Assembly: GCF_025698545.1 (NCBI RefSeq)
Contig: NC_068572.1
Span: 1,302,001 to 1,366,000 of the forward strand
DNA length: 64,000 nt
Source of the DNA: Gossypium raimondii
Lineage: Eukaryota > Streptophyta > Magnoliopsida > Malvales > Malvaceae
Direction of reading: 5' to 3'
The position numbers and the translations under genes were made by a program. Shown piece after piece: positions 48,033 through 60,825 of this stretch; position 1 is the first letter of the stretch; each line of letters begins with the position of its first letter. The notes under the pieces are model-generated. The model saw only the letters and a program-made list of their open reading frames with translations, ran no database searches and was not told where the DNA came from.

Positions 48033-51000
48033 GTCTCACTTACCTATGAGACTAATATCAATGAAGGAAAACCCAATAGTATCTAACAACTTTTAGGCCC
48101 CATTAACAAGGAGTGTACACATTGGTTGGAGCCCAATTTCTTAATCCAAATCTATGAATCATGATGCCAATTATAAGCTCATGTAAAAATGGAAGTGATC
48201 CAATTGTACTAATATAAATTTATAATAATTTTGTGCATTTTTATAAAATTTTGTAGGGTGATATTTTAATAATTTGACAGTTGTATTTCATGTTTTATTC
48301 ACGTAGATCATGTAAGTAGAATTTTGAAGAAATTAAAATATTTAACTATTTGTTTAGTGTGAAAAACTTTTGACACTTAAATTAGATATATATTAGAAAA
48401 TGAAATATTATGGATCAAGTGATAAAGTTATCGGATTGGTTTGAATTTTTAAATGCATGAAAAATATAATTATATTAATAAATTCAATTGTTGAGTTATT
48501 AAAAATATTAATCGTATAAAATTTTATGTAAGTGCGTAAGTCCTCATATATATATAATGGATAATTATCAGGTGCATTGGCAAGAGTTAAGAAAACTCTA
48601 GAGTTAGGAAGTTACTAGAGTTGTCCATGAGTTGAGCTACTCGCTTAAGACTAAAGACTCGTTAAAAATATGAAAATGTTTGGACAAATGTATCTAATCA
48701 AAAAATCAAAAAAGGGGTTTCGACAAAAAATTAAATCTTTTTAAAATATGGATCAGGCTTGAATTTCAATATTTAATACTCAACTTGACCTGTTCTATAC
48801 ATTGTAATATATATTGTGTAAATTATATCACAAAACAGTAGGTAAAACATAAAAATATGTGTTAAGTGGTCTAAAAGTGAACTTTTACTAAAAGAAAGGG
48901 TATTTAAAATATTGAATTAAAAAATAATAATCTGAGCGAGTTTGGACAAAATTCTAGACCCATATTTCAGGTCAAACTAAGTTTAGACAATGATAAAGTG
49001 TATTAATATAATACATAAACCTAGCCAGGAATAAAGCTAGAATTTTTATAGTGAAAGGTCGAAATTGAACTGAAAACTTTTGGAGGGGCCAAAATATAAA
49101 TTTTACTATTTATTAACTAAAATTTAAGGACTTAAAAAAGCTAATATACCAAATGAAGAGGATCAAAACGCTATTAATTCTCTTTTAATATCACCCCGAA
49201 CTTCATATGTACCAGACTTGAATCTAACGTGACTCGATTTATAGGCACCTCCAACAATTATTTTTGAAATATAAGGCAATTATACTTAACAACATTTTAA
49301 TTCCTCTTAATAGATTACAAAATAAATATGCATGCATTTAAACGTAATTCTAAATAATTTTAGTAGAAATTTATAGTAGTAAATATATGAAAAATTATCA
49401 ATATTTGAATAATTTCGGTGAAAAATAATAGATATTTTTAATTTTCAAAGTAAGACGTTATTTCTTTCATTTAGATGAGCCTTTGAAGTCAGTAAAGCAT
49501 TTATTTATTATTTATTTATTAATAATAAAATTTGAGGCACCCATTTTGTGAATAAAAGTAATAAAAATATTAAAAGGAATTTATCAACCAACAACGTAAT
49601 TTTCATATTTACACCAATCGCCTAATTATTTTTGAAATCATATTGTGAGGTTGGACCGACTTAGATTCAATTGATATTTTAGTTATTATAGATTTGAATT
49701 TTAAATATACAAATAATTTCATAAGAAAATGAAAATAATATTATTTGATATCTAAATTTAGTTTTAATGTTGAATTTAGTATTTGAGAGATTTTTTTTCT
49801 CAATTTGGTACCTAAGTTTGGCTTAAATGTTTACTTTAGTATCTGGGTTTTCTCAAATTAATACCTGAGCTTTATTTTGTCCTAGTTAAGTACCTGAATT
49901 TGACTTTAATGTTCAATTTAGTATCTGAGCTTGTTTTTGTCCCAATTAAGTACCTATGTTTTTTACTAAAGCACACAGTAGCGTATCTAGGGGGCTGACA
50001 GGGGCCTCGACCTCCCTAAAATGGAAAATTATCCATTTAGGTCCTTTAAAAATTTTAAAATTTTAAATTAGTAAAGGTAAAATTACACTTTAACCCCCTA
50101 AAAATGATAAAAGTTTGATTTATTCCTTTAAAAATTATAAATATATAGACTATTAAAATTTAATTTCGGCCCCCCTAAAATAATTTTTTGCCTTCGCCAA
50201 AGAGCACACATGTCAAATATTTATTGAGCCAAGTAATGCTATTTGGTTGGGGTACCAAATTGAACATTGAAACTAAACGTAGATACCAATTCAAGACAAA
50301 AAGGCTCAAGTACCAAATCGGACATTGAAGCCAACCTAAAGTACCAGATGATATATTACCCCTTTTACAAAAGAACTGAAATGGTGTTGGCCAACCATAG
50401 ACTAAAACCCGCCATTGTTTTTCTAAGCAACCATCTTTATTCTTTATTTGGGTTAATTTCACATGAACTCCCCATACCCCAAATTTAAATTTTTTTATTA
50501 AACCCTCAAAGTATTAGTATTATACTAATTAGATTTTTCGATCCGTCTACCCAATTTGGATGTTAGCTGAAAATTCAAAATTTGACGTGAATCATATTAA
50601 AATCATGTGGATCAAATTGTAAATACATGTATACGTACTATATATATTATATGAGGGAGTCCTTATATTAGGAGTCAACTTGTATTTTTCTCCCTCTACT
50701 CAAAATATGGACAAATTAATCTCTATACGTTAGTTCAAAGAGCAAATCGGTTATTCTATTAAAAATTTCTTCCAATTTTACTGTTTTAAATTGGTCATTA
50801 TACATCAGCATAAAGTACACGTAGCACGTCACGTGTCACTTTCTGGTTATTCTATCAGCTACGTCAATTTTTAACAATACAAATGAATAAAAATTTTAAC
50901 AGAAATGACCAATTTTAACAAAAATAAAAATAAAAATAAAATCAATTAAAAATCCCAACAAAGGCACAATTTTTTTTCTAAGCAACAATTTTTATTTTGT

Positions 51001-52588
51001 TTCCCACTAAAATATTTTTGATTTTCAATTTTCGAAGCTCAAATATATATAAAAAAAGAAAGAAAAAAAAAGGAAGGTGAATTTTCAGTTAAGAAGATAG
51101 TGACATGAACATACCAACCACATGGGTAATGTAATAATAACTATGGAAACTGAAAATTCAAGCAAAGCTAAGCCATAGTTGTTGCAGGCTAATGGGGTCC
51201 TTCCCTTTTTCCTTTGGGTTAAATTTAGCTCAGTCCTTATATTTTTCAAAATTTTAAAATTTAGTCCTCATCCAACTATAATCACTAAATTCATTAAGTT
51301 AAGTACTACTAATTTCAAAATCTGATGTGATAAAACATATTACCGTCCATGTAATGCCATTTCAACTTATTATTTCCACGTATTACTCACTAAAAATCCA
51401 AGTAATAGACAAATAATCTAATTGGAGAATACAGACTAAATTTACAATTGTACATAGGGAAGAGGAATTTTCGGTTTTAATTGAAAAAATTAACCCATTC
51501 GGTTTTTTCAATTTCGGTTTAGTCGGGTGAGGCAAATTAGTTGATTTTGACCTTGATTTAATTGCGTAATTCGGTTGGTTATTGATTTTTGAATATCAAA
51601 ATCGAATCGACTGAAAAACTGAATTATTTTATATTATTTTTTAATTATTTAAACTAGACTTATAATTTATAATATATAATAGATATATAACCATATAACT
51701 CAACTCAATAATCTAAGGTTGGTTAACAGGAAAACTTGACTGAACCAATCAAATTAAAATTGGTTTGATTTGGTCAGTTTTCTCAAGTAAAGTCAATCGA
51801 ATCGATCTTCTCATGTTAAAGTTGGTTAAGTCGGTTTGAAAATAAAACCGACCAAACCGATCGATTAAACTAATTTCTCTCCCTTAACTGTATCCATAGT
51901 ACAACACTAGTAATTGAATTTAATCAAATGGATTTAACTCTTACTATTTAGATCACAAGTCAAATTTCAAAATTTGAAAAGTAGAGAGATTAAAATGGCT
52001 TATTTGAAAAGTACAAGGACTAAATCGATAACTTTCATAAAGTACAAGGGCTAATAGGAAAATTCATCCTATTTTTTCATCTCATCCTTTTTTTTTTCTT
52101 CTTTTGCCTCAAATCTTTCCCACCATTCACAATTTAAACTTCCAATCTTTCAATGTCCTTTGTTTAATTTTTCTTTTATCCCAACAATCCTTCTTCTCAC
52201 ATCTACATTTCTTCAAACACTTGTCGTGCGTACACGAATATGTCAAAATCTACATAAAACGAATAATCGAGTCCCCTATTTTTTTCCATAAATATGGTAG
52301 CATTTAATGCGTCATGTTTCTTTAATGGTTCCTGCCTCAACCTGTGATCATCATTCACCATTGCTCAAAATTTTTTTTGGTGTGACATTGTCTCCCCTGC
52401 AAACAGGTTTCGTTTCTGGTGTCAACTTTAAATTCTATTTAATGCTATAGTACTGAACATATATATACGTATGTATGTGTATGTATAAGCTACCAAACAA
52501 TATTAAATGAAGAGCAAAGCTTTAAGGTAAATCAACCAGTGAAGATTGAAGTTCAGTGTTTTTATTTTTAGTGTTCTACAGGCTTTGA

Positions 52589-52654
52589 ATGGTGTTTCTT
52601 TCATGGAGGAGAAAGATCAAGAAACAATGTCAAAAATGGATGATTACGAAGTGA
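52589..52654 (+). promoter_or_regulatory. Upstream ORF overlapping the NEK start codon
   Basis: ATG at 52589, 14 bases before the NEK ATG, opens a different frame of 21 codons that ends with TGA at 52652-52654, so it overlaps the coding start. Just upstream, TTCTACAG (ending 52581) could be a leader-intron acceptor. Relevance depends on the transcription start, which is not known. Confidence 0.35.
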
Positions 52655-55600
52655 TTGAACAGATTGGGAGAGGTGCTTTTGGTGCTGCATTTCTTGTTCT
52701 TCATAAAGCTGAGAAAAAAAAGTAAGTTTTTTTTTTCTTCTTAATTTTCTGTTTTATTAGTATCTAAAATCGAGATCGGATATAAATCTGGACATGGATA
52801 CGGAGATATAACCTTCCAGCTTAATTAAACATATCCGAATCGAAGTAACATGTTTTTCCTAGAAATCTTGGATCATGTTAAAAATATTGCAGTTTCGTAG
52901 TGTGATTATTGTGGTAAAAGTATTATGAAGGTGGTTGTAGTACTAGTCAGATTACATTTTGTCTCTTTTACTCAAAAAATGAGTAAATTAGTCCCTATAC
53001 GTTAGATCAAAGAACAAATCAATCCTTTTTGTTAAAAATTGTATCCATTTCTATTATTTAAAATTGGGGTGGTTGACGAAATAACACGTGTACCTCATTT
53101 TGACGTACAAAAACCAGTTTTTAACAATAAAACTAGATGGAATTTTTAAGAGAATGATCAATTTGTTTTTTATCTAACATATAGGAATTAATTTGTCCAT
53201 TTTCTTAGTGAAGGGGTAAAATGTAATTTAACTTTTAATACGAGAACTTTTATGGTAATTTTACTGATTATTGTAGATTTTGGTACATTATCTTTGATAA
53301 TATATATGTGCAGGTATGTATTGAAGAAGATTCGTTTGGCTAAACAAACTGAGAAGTTCAAGCGTACAGCACTTCAAGAGGTTTACACTTATTTTTGGCA
53401 CAAAATTATTTCTTTTGTCTCAATTCAGTACAAGTACACGAATCAAACATTTATTGAATTGTTTGGTCTGTGAAAATTAAACATCGAAACCAAATTTAGG
53501 TACCGAATTAAGACGAAAAACCTTTCAAATACCAAATTGAATATTGAAACAAGACTCAAGTACCAAATAGTATATTAACCCATCAAGAAAATATAAAAGC
53601 TAGTGGAAAGTGGAAACATATTTCCAAAGAAGATGTTTACTTAATGTTGTTTACTTATTTCTGTTTGCAGATGAATTTGATGGCAAAGCTTAACAATCCA
53701 TATATTATAGAGCACAAAGATGGATGGGTGGAAAAGGTTTTGATTATACACATTTATTATTCTTGTTTTGGATGATTTGATCCCTTAATCAAACTTGTTT
53801 AATTCTTGAAATATAAAATATAAAATATAATTGGCATTAACTTTGGGTTTTTTTGGATTAAAATTCTTGTTCTTGTAGGAATCTTATGTTTGCATTGTGA
53901 CAAATTATTGTGAGGGAGGAGACATGTAAGTTTGTTTATCATATAGTTGACATTAATCACAATTTCAATCTTTGAACAATCTGATAGCTGAATCATAAGG
54001 ACATCCAATAGAATGTGTTATTGTCAATGTTGATTGAATTTTAACTTAGTTGACGTTATTGTTACTATAAAAATTTAGAAGATATGGGTTTAAATACACT
54101 TAAATGTGTAATATATTTGTGTAAATGTGTTCATAGGTCGGGTCAAGTTTAAGCATAGTATTAATATACTTTGTGCTTGCTTAAGCTCGACTTGATCCAA
54201 AATATGGACCTAAAATTTTGTCTGAGCTATCTATAATTAGAAAATGGGTTGAGCTAGATTCAGGCCTTAAATGTTAAAACTCATTTTTTAGGTCTAACAT
54301 TTTTGTCTAAACCTTCGAATTTAGACAAATAACCTCACCCTTAAACAAGTCTATGTATATAGAAAAGCAGAGCAGAGATTTTAGTACACTATATTTAGGT
54401 ATGCTAATATACAAAATTATTATTGCAGGGGTGAGATTATAAAGAAAAGTAGAGGAACATTCTTTCCAGAAAAGGTTCGCAGGGACCTCTCCATATTGTT
54501 GAGGGATTTATGACTTTTTCGGAAAAAGTTTATGAAGTGTTGTTTGTTTAGAGTTGATATTGATTTCAGTGAAAATTTTATCTTTCGATTTTGCTATGGT
54601 TAAAGAGATAGGAATGTCATGTGTACTGCACGTGGTTGGACTCGAACTAGTGTCTTATAAAACACTTATGAGCGAGAGCACTACTGATTGGGCTAGCTCC
54701 CAACAAACAACACTTCTTAAATTTCTTCCAAAGGAGTTGGGAATCCCTCAACACCCTTCTTACTGCTTTACTGCTCACCACTCACCATATACTCCTTCTT
54801 CTTCTTCTTCAGAAGCTTTGCAAATGGCTAACACAACTGTTAGTGGCAGTGGATTACCTTCATTCCAACCGTGTCCTTCACAGGGATCTCAAAGTATATA
54901 TATCTCAAATTTAAGACACTGTTCTTTTTTGTTCTGTTTTCCATATCTTTGTCAACTAAATTTTTGTCTCTAAAAAACTCAGTGCTCCAACATTTTCCTT
55001 ACAGAACACAATGACATTAGGTTAGGTAAGAAACTATTACAGTTCCTATAAAGCCTTTTCTTTTTTACTTAATGTTTCACTTCCATGCTCACTGATTTAT
55101 ATATTTAATTATATTATATAGGTGACTTTGGACTAGCAAAACTGCTAAACCAAGAAGATCTCACTTCAACTGTAATGCCTTCATTTTCTGGGAAACTTTT
55201 AAAATATTGCAGAATCTTATTTGATTGCCTGTTAATCAATTTTTTTCTGAAAATTTAGTTTAGTGTTGGAAGGCCGATTTTTTATAGAGAAGTCTACGAA
55301 GTGTTGTCTGTTCGGAGTTGGCGGACTCCTTAATAGGTCGGTATTGTCCTTGTATCGAGCTGGGATTGCCCCTCAACTCTAACAATAACCCGAGCTAGAG
55401 GCGGGGTTCACAGAGCAAGAACGCTTAGTTGGTGCATGGCCACCTACCAAGTTACCAAGGAGATATGAATATCCGTGCATGGTAGGGTTTGAACCAAGAT
55501 TTTCAAAATCGGATTAGTGGTTGAATTAGTCAAATCGTCGGTTCGACCAGTCCATTTGGTTCGATTAAATAAATCATTATAAATTTCATAAAAATAAAAA

Positions 55601-58600
55601 AAAAGATTAAAAATCCAGTTCAACCGCCTATTTTTTGCTTGGTTCAACCGGTTCTTGAGTCAACCGATTCAATGCCCTTCTTTGAATCGGTATTCCGACT
55701 AGTCTAGTCTGATTCAAACAACCTTAGTTTGAACCCTAGTTTGAATCCTTGCCCCTTAAATGGCAACTATAGACATATATATACCCTATCTGACGAGACG
55801 TTCCTGCTTTGTAATCCCGACTCTAGTTCAAACTCTCATCAGAGTTAGTAGATCCTGGCTAATTGAGAGATTTGTCAACTCTGAACAGTCGTGGACTTCT
55901 ACGAAAGGATTGACTTCCCTAATGTATCAAAGTTTGAGGATCAGATAATAGCTGATATAGGCACCAATGTTACTTCTATTCTTAAACAGGTTGTAGGCAC
56001 TCCAAACTACATGTGTCCGGAGCTTCTTGCAGATATCCCATATGGCTATAAATCAGACATATGGTCCCTAGGTAATATACATAAACCTGAAATAGTGTTA
56101 CTTGTATGTGATTGTCAGATATCAGTATATTCAATTTAAAAAAAAATTATTGTTTTATAAAAGTAAAAGTATTATGGAGTATTTATACTAAGAGTTAGAT
56201 TACATTTCATTTTCTCTATTCAAAAAATGGACAAATTAGTCTTTGTACATTAAATAAAAAAAATTGATCATTTTTGTTAAAAATTTCATCCGTTTGTACA
56301 ATTAGAAATTGGCATGACTAACGGAATAATTAGATAGTATCATGTGGTATGCCACGTGTACCTCATACTGATGTATAGAAACTAATTTTTAATAGTAAAA
56401 ACGGATGGAATTTTTAACAGAAGAGCCAATTTGCTTTTATCTAACGTATATAAACTAATTTGTTTATTTTTTGAGTAGACGAAACAAAATGTAATCCTAC
56501 TTTTAATCCAAAAGCCTCCATGTTACTTTTATCTCTTATATCCCAATGTCTATATTAAACACGATCAGAGATGAATTTAAGAGGTAGACAATGACCTTGA
56601 CCTCCCATTAAGAAAATTATTTTTAAATTCTTTTGAAAATTATAAAATTATAAATTAATATAATAATAAAATTTTCTTTTAATCTCTCTAAAAATTTATG
56701 GTTTACTTTACGCCCTTAAAACCTTTTTCTGCCTTAGTCCCTGAACACGATTACTTCATGAAAAATGTGTAGTTGGAGCAACATAACATGTATTTTGTTA
56801 TATTTAGGACCATGAACCTAGTGGTTGACATCATTGGAATTCCAATACATTCTTACAGGTTGCTGCATGTTTGAAATAGCTGCACGTCAACCTGCATTCA
56901 GAGCACCTGTAAGCATTGATTTGGTAAAAGTATCATGGAAGCTTTTGTATTAAAAGTTAGATTATATTTTATCATTTCTATTAAAAAATAAGCAGATTAA
57001 TTCTTGTATATTAGATCAAAAAGTAAATTGGTCTTTTTGTTAAAAATTTCTTGCATTTTTACTGTTAAAAACTGATATTTTTATATCAAAATGAATGTGT
57101 ATCTATTTGATTATTCAGTCAGCGACACCAATTTTTAATCGTAAAGATGAATTGAATTTTTAACATAAAGGACTATGTTGCTTTTTATCTAATGTATAGG
57201 GATTAATTTATCTATTTTTGAGTAAATATGACAAAATATAATCTAACTTCTATTATAGAAACCTCACGATACTTTTAGGCATTGGTTTGGTTTTAATCTT
57301 TACTTAGAAAATTTTCATTGTCCTTCATACAAGAGCATGAAACTGAAGTTCCATTTGTCATAATTATTTCAATTTGCAAACAGGACATGGCTGGATTAGT
57401 CAATAAAATAAACAGATCCTCCATTTCTCCACTTCCAACAATGTATTCATCTGCACTGTAAGTAAAGCTTATTACCAGTTTGTGTATAAATTTGATTCAT
57501 TTTCCAACTTTATAAGTTACTAAATAATGCAATGAAATCTCCCCCATTTGCAGTAAGCAACTGATCAGAACGATGTTACGAAAAAACCCGGAACACCGAC
57601 CGACTGTAAGTTCAACTAATCCGATGATATACTTATGTCCTATCTCAGTAAAACTATCATAAAGGCCACTGCCAAATTAGTCCTTGTGCATTTTTCTATT
57701 AAAAACTGGCGTGATTGATAGAATAACTAGACAGTAATACGTGGTTTGCCACGTTTACACCATGCTAACATACATGAATTGGTTTTTAACAGTAGAAATG
57801 GATAAAATTTTTAACATTAGAACTAGTTTGCTCTTTGATCTAACATACAACAACTAATTTGTGCAATATTTTAGTACAGGGGTAAAATATAATCTGACTT
57901 CTAGTACAAGTGCCTCTATGATAGTTTTACTGTCCATTGTCACGTCTTGAAACTTACTGCATTTTAATTGTTCCTTCAGGCTGCTGAGCTTTTAAGGCAT
58001 CCACATTTACAACCATATCTTACTCAATGCCAGAATCTATCACCGGTTTTTCTCCCCGTAAAATCCGAAGCAAGCGTCAAAGGGAAGCTGAAAGGAAGCC
58101 CTTCGCCCCACAAATACAACACAATGGATCCCCAAAGTGAAAGACCAATCCCATCAAATGAGTCTGGCACCTCGAGAATAATCTTGGAGTGCACGTCAAG
58201 CAATCTTCATAAACAAGAATTCACCTCCGAACCATCTCAACCGGGTAAGCACGACGACAGAAGCCAATGCAATGGAGATTTAAAGCTAATACATGCACCA
58301 GAAACACCACAAAAGGCGACGATGGAGACTAAACGGAGACTCCAACCCGAAAACCGAGTCAAAACAACAGAAAACACGCAAGAAAGATCGATAATGAACA
58401 CGTTAACGATGCTCCACGATTACGAGAAAAAGATCAAACAAGATCCTCAGAGCTTAGAAAGAGCTGAAGCATTGGAATCATTGTTGGAGATTTGTGCTAG
58501 TTTACTTAAACAGCAAAGACTTGAGGAACTTGCAGGGGTTTTAAGACCATTTGGTGAAGAAGCTGTTTCATCAAGAGAAACAGCAATTTGGTTAACAAAG

Positions 58601-58648
58601 AGTTTGATGAATGCTAAAAGCAAAATCCCAATAGATCATAGGAAATGA
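52603..58648 (+). CDS. NIMA-related kinase, plant NEK5/NEK6 type
   Basis: Plant NEK kinases act on microtubules and control epidermal cell shape and stress responses. Thirteen coding exons: 52603-52721, 53314-53380, 53671-53736, 53879-53925, 54429-54474, 54813-54893, 54983-55025, 55122-55171, 55990-56071, 56859-56908, 57384-57457, 57554-57605 and 57980-58648. They give 481 residues in phase. Motifs are [10 protein letters not shown] (21-30), Lys44 in YVLKK, HRDLK (138-142), DFG (158-160), then [32 protein letters not shown] and the kinase end [18 protein letters not shown]. The last exon encodes a polar linker and a conserved helical tail ([40 protein letters not shown]). Exon 6 is preceded by a MITE, and four introns contain copies of one foldback family. 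Compared with relatives, one residue before DMAGL seems absent. The start is the first ATG in this frame. Confidence 0.92.
52913..53263. mobile_element. Foldback MITE, NEK intron 1
   Basis: The left arm begins GGTAAAAGTATTATGAAGG and includes CAGATTACATTTTGTC and TTAGATCAAAGAACAAATC. The right arm carries the complementary words (GAATGATCAATTTGTT, GTAAAATGTAATTTAAC, TTTTATGGTAATTTTAC). Centre near CACGTGTACCTCATTTTGA. It ends about 50 bases before exon 2. Confidence 0.7.
54498..54752. mobile_element. 255-base MITE in NEK intron 5
   Basis: Left end GTTGAGGGATTTATGAC and inner AAGTGTTGTTTGTT are mirrored at the right end: AACAAACAACACTT, then AATCCCTCAAC. The arms are about 55 bases each. The element sits 60 bases upstream of the exon 6 acceptor (54812). 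Sequence between it and the exon is the CTTCTTCTT pyrimidine tract. Confidence 0.8.
55268..55960. mobile_element. Diverged relative of the intron-5 MITE in NEK intron 8, with a nested insertion
   Basis: Left words AGAAGTCTACGAAGTGTTG and CTGTTCGGAGTTG recur inverted at 55880-55915 (CAACTCTGAACAG, GGACTTCTACGAA). The interior is interrupted by a separate MITE at 55494-55737. The element occupies most of the 55172-55989 intron. Confidence 0.5.
55494..55737. mobile_element. Nested MITE with AGGGTTTGAACCAAG ends
   Basis: Left end AGGGTTTGAACCAAG, right end CTTAGTTTGAACCCT. The interior is rich in GGTTCGACC / GTTCAACCG words. Relatives lie at about 58866-59105 and 61295-61555, and fragments at 29440, 46795 and 51480. 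Confidence 0.7.
56163..56532. mobile_element. Foldback MITE, NEK intron 9
   Basis: Left arm GTAAAAGTATTATGGAGTAT, then AATGGACAAATTAGTC and AAAATTTCATCCGTTTGTAC. The right arm is its inverse (AAACGGATGGAATTTTTAAC, AACTAATTTGTTTATTTTTT, GCCTCCATGTTACTTTTAT). The spacer centre contains GCCACGTGTACCTCATACTG. It is among the most complete copies. Confidence 0.8.
56923..57279. mobile_element. Foldback MITE, NEK intron 10
   Basis: Left end GGTAAAAGTATCATGGAAGC begins 15 bases after the exon 10 donor. The right end CCTCACGATACTTTTAGGC mirrors it. Inner arms carry TTAGATCAAAAAGTAAATTG and the inverse near 57180. Confidence 0.75.
57648..57930. mobile_element. Foldback MITE, NEK intron 12
   Basis: Ends AGTAAAACTATCATAAAGGC and GCCTCTATGATAGTTTTACT are inverted copies. 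It contains TGGTTTGCCACGTTTACACC at the centre. The left arm lacks some of the sequence present in the intron 9 copy. Confidence 0.8.
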
Positions 58649-58865
58649 ATTGTGAGTTTTTAACAAAAAAAATCCAGCAATAGGTAACTCAATGATGGTT
58701 TTTTTTTGTGTGTGGTTTTTTTTTTTAATTTTGCTATTAGTTTTTGTAGTTCGTGAAAGTTGTGGATTTAATTCCTATAATTTAATTAATTTTAATCCAT
58801 GCACTTTTCGAAATGGCCAATTTTAATCATTGTACTTTTCAAAATTTGAAAATTTAGTCCTAAAC

Positions 58866-59105
58866 CAAGGTTGTTTGAACTACACTAGACCGACTATTTG
58901 GATTGGAAATTGGTCAGGTATCAGTTTAAAGAAAGGCATTGAATTGATTGATATGGGAATCGATATTGACCGGTTGAACCAAACAAAAAACCGATTGAAC
59001 TGAGCGGTTTGAACCAGATTTTTATATTTTTATTTTTTAAAGATTTATTTAATCAAACCGGACGGACAGGAGGTTTACTTTAAAAACTTTGTCTTGAACC
59101 AAACC
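58866..59105. repeat. GGTT-rich MITE relative downstream of NEK
   Basis: It opens AAGGTTGTTTGAACTACACT and contains ATTGACCGGTTGAACC and ACCGATTGAACTGAGCGG. It is homologous in order to 61295-61555 and, inverted, to 55494-55737. Confidence 0.6.
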
Positions 59106-60825
59106 GTAGTAGTTAAATTCGTCTCTTTAAATTCAATTACTAATCATATACTATGCGTATAGTTGTAAATTTAGTTCTCATTCTCTAGTTGAATCATTCC
59201 AAGTCCCTTTTTTTCCGAATTTTGAAATTCCAGTCTTAGTACAAATGGTAATCATTAATTTATTAACCGAAATTTTAGTGAGTAATTATGAAAATAACAA
59301 GTTGGCATTGCATTACACATATGATAACATATTTGTCACATCAAATTTTGAAAATAAAAGAACTTAACTCAAGTTATCGTTTGATAAGGACTGAAATTTC
59401 AAATTTTGAAAAGTATAAGGACTAAAATAACTAAATTAAAATGCGGGATTGAGTCCTAAACTTTTGCAAAATACAAGGACTAATAACAAAATTTAACCTT
59501 TTTGTGTGTTAAATTCTGTTATTAGTCCTTGTATTATTCGTAACTTGTGTATTTAGTCATTGTATTTTAACTTGGTCATTTTATTCAAATGTATTGTAAC
59601 TATTGAATTCATTATGTCCTGCTATTTCTAAAAAGTTAAGTGCTGTAAGTTCTTGTATTTGTACAGAGTTTGAGATTTGGTCATTGTACTTGAAAGTTAA
59701 AAATTCAATCCTATTACCTTTTCAATTTAGAAATTCTAATCCAATCATCGTCGTTGGCCGTTTCTGCTAAAATTTATCAATTTAACATATTTATTTTCTC
59801 TTAATCATAAGTCACGTCATCCGAGGGCAGCCAATCAAAATTTCAAGTTAACAAATTCTGATAGAAAATGTTTATAATTTTAATGACCAAAGTAAGATTT
59901 CTAAATAAAAATGTAGGACTTAATTTTTAACCTTTTAATGGTATGGACTAAATCTCAAACTTTATCAAAATACAGGGGACTAACAGCATATTGTAACCTT
60001 CTAGAAACCCATTGACCAATTGTCTTGTTTAAGAATTACTTTTTTTCAAAGCATATGGCAAATGCCATTTTCCTTTTAACCTTAGAATAAGGTCTTGGCG
60101 AATAGTCTTTAAGATACAATAAAATATATTCTGGGGTAATCAAAAGTCGTGAAATTTGAATTCCGTGAATAGAAAATTACGGGTTTAAAACCGTCATAAG
60201 TCCTTATATTATTTTCAAATTTAGAATTTAATCCCTGTATTTTTATTTCTAGGAATTCAATCCTTTACTTTTCAAAATTCAAGTTAATTACAAATTTAAT
60301 GACTAATTTCTAATAGTAATAATTGGACCTGAATTTAAAAATCTGAAAAATAGCGAGACTAAATTCTTAAAAATAAAAGTATAATGATTAAATTCCAGAT
60401 TTAAGAAAAGTATATGGACTGATGGCATATTTTAACCAAAATTCCGAGTATGTCACATACAAAATTTTCAGGTTAATTTTATTGGATGTTCTCAAACTAT
60501 AGCTCAAACTTTAAATTAACCCTAAAATTTTAAAATATTTTAATTGAGTCTTTAAAGTCCGTCATCAAATTGGTATTAAATATGTTAGCTCAAATCAAAT
60601 CTCTTGTGGGTATTAAAATTTACCTAAACCTGTCTATATTTATAAATGATTAATTTAAGTATATTTTAGCTTCGTCCATATTATTTTTATTTTTTATAAT
60701 AAAATTTTATTTTATTTTTATTTATTAAAATTTTATATTCATGCAACTTATTTTTTAATGTTTTCATGATTGCATTTATATATTATTATAGATTTAATAT
60801 TTATGTGTTATAAATTATATGATAC

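Larger units (their letters stand above)
39050..52500. other. Gene-poor, repeat-filled interval between UCN and NEK genes
   Basis: No supported conserved gene in 13 kb. Elements listed separately include four SINE-like copies, two MITEs, a promoter-like/LTR-like segment and a G-box cluster. Copies of a ~250-base dispersed repeat lie near 42793-43045, 43750-44005 and 49980-50200. GGTT-rich MITE remnants lie near 46795-46935 and 51480-51880. A partial NEK-type foldback lies near 50655-50930, and an AT-rich repeat of TTAAAATTGTAAA words at 41150-41780. Open frames here are short and repeat-derived. Confidence 0.6.

Noticed and set aside
54554-54973. 139-residue open frame in the NEK gene
   Set aside because: It reads through the intron-5 MITE and exon 6 in the wrong frame; the correct frame gives the catalytic loop.
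56163-57930. Long hairpins in NEK introns considered as microRNA precursors
   Set aside because: Arms are hundreds of bases and shared among several copies, which fits foldback transposons better than a MIR gene.
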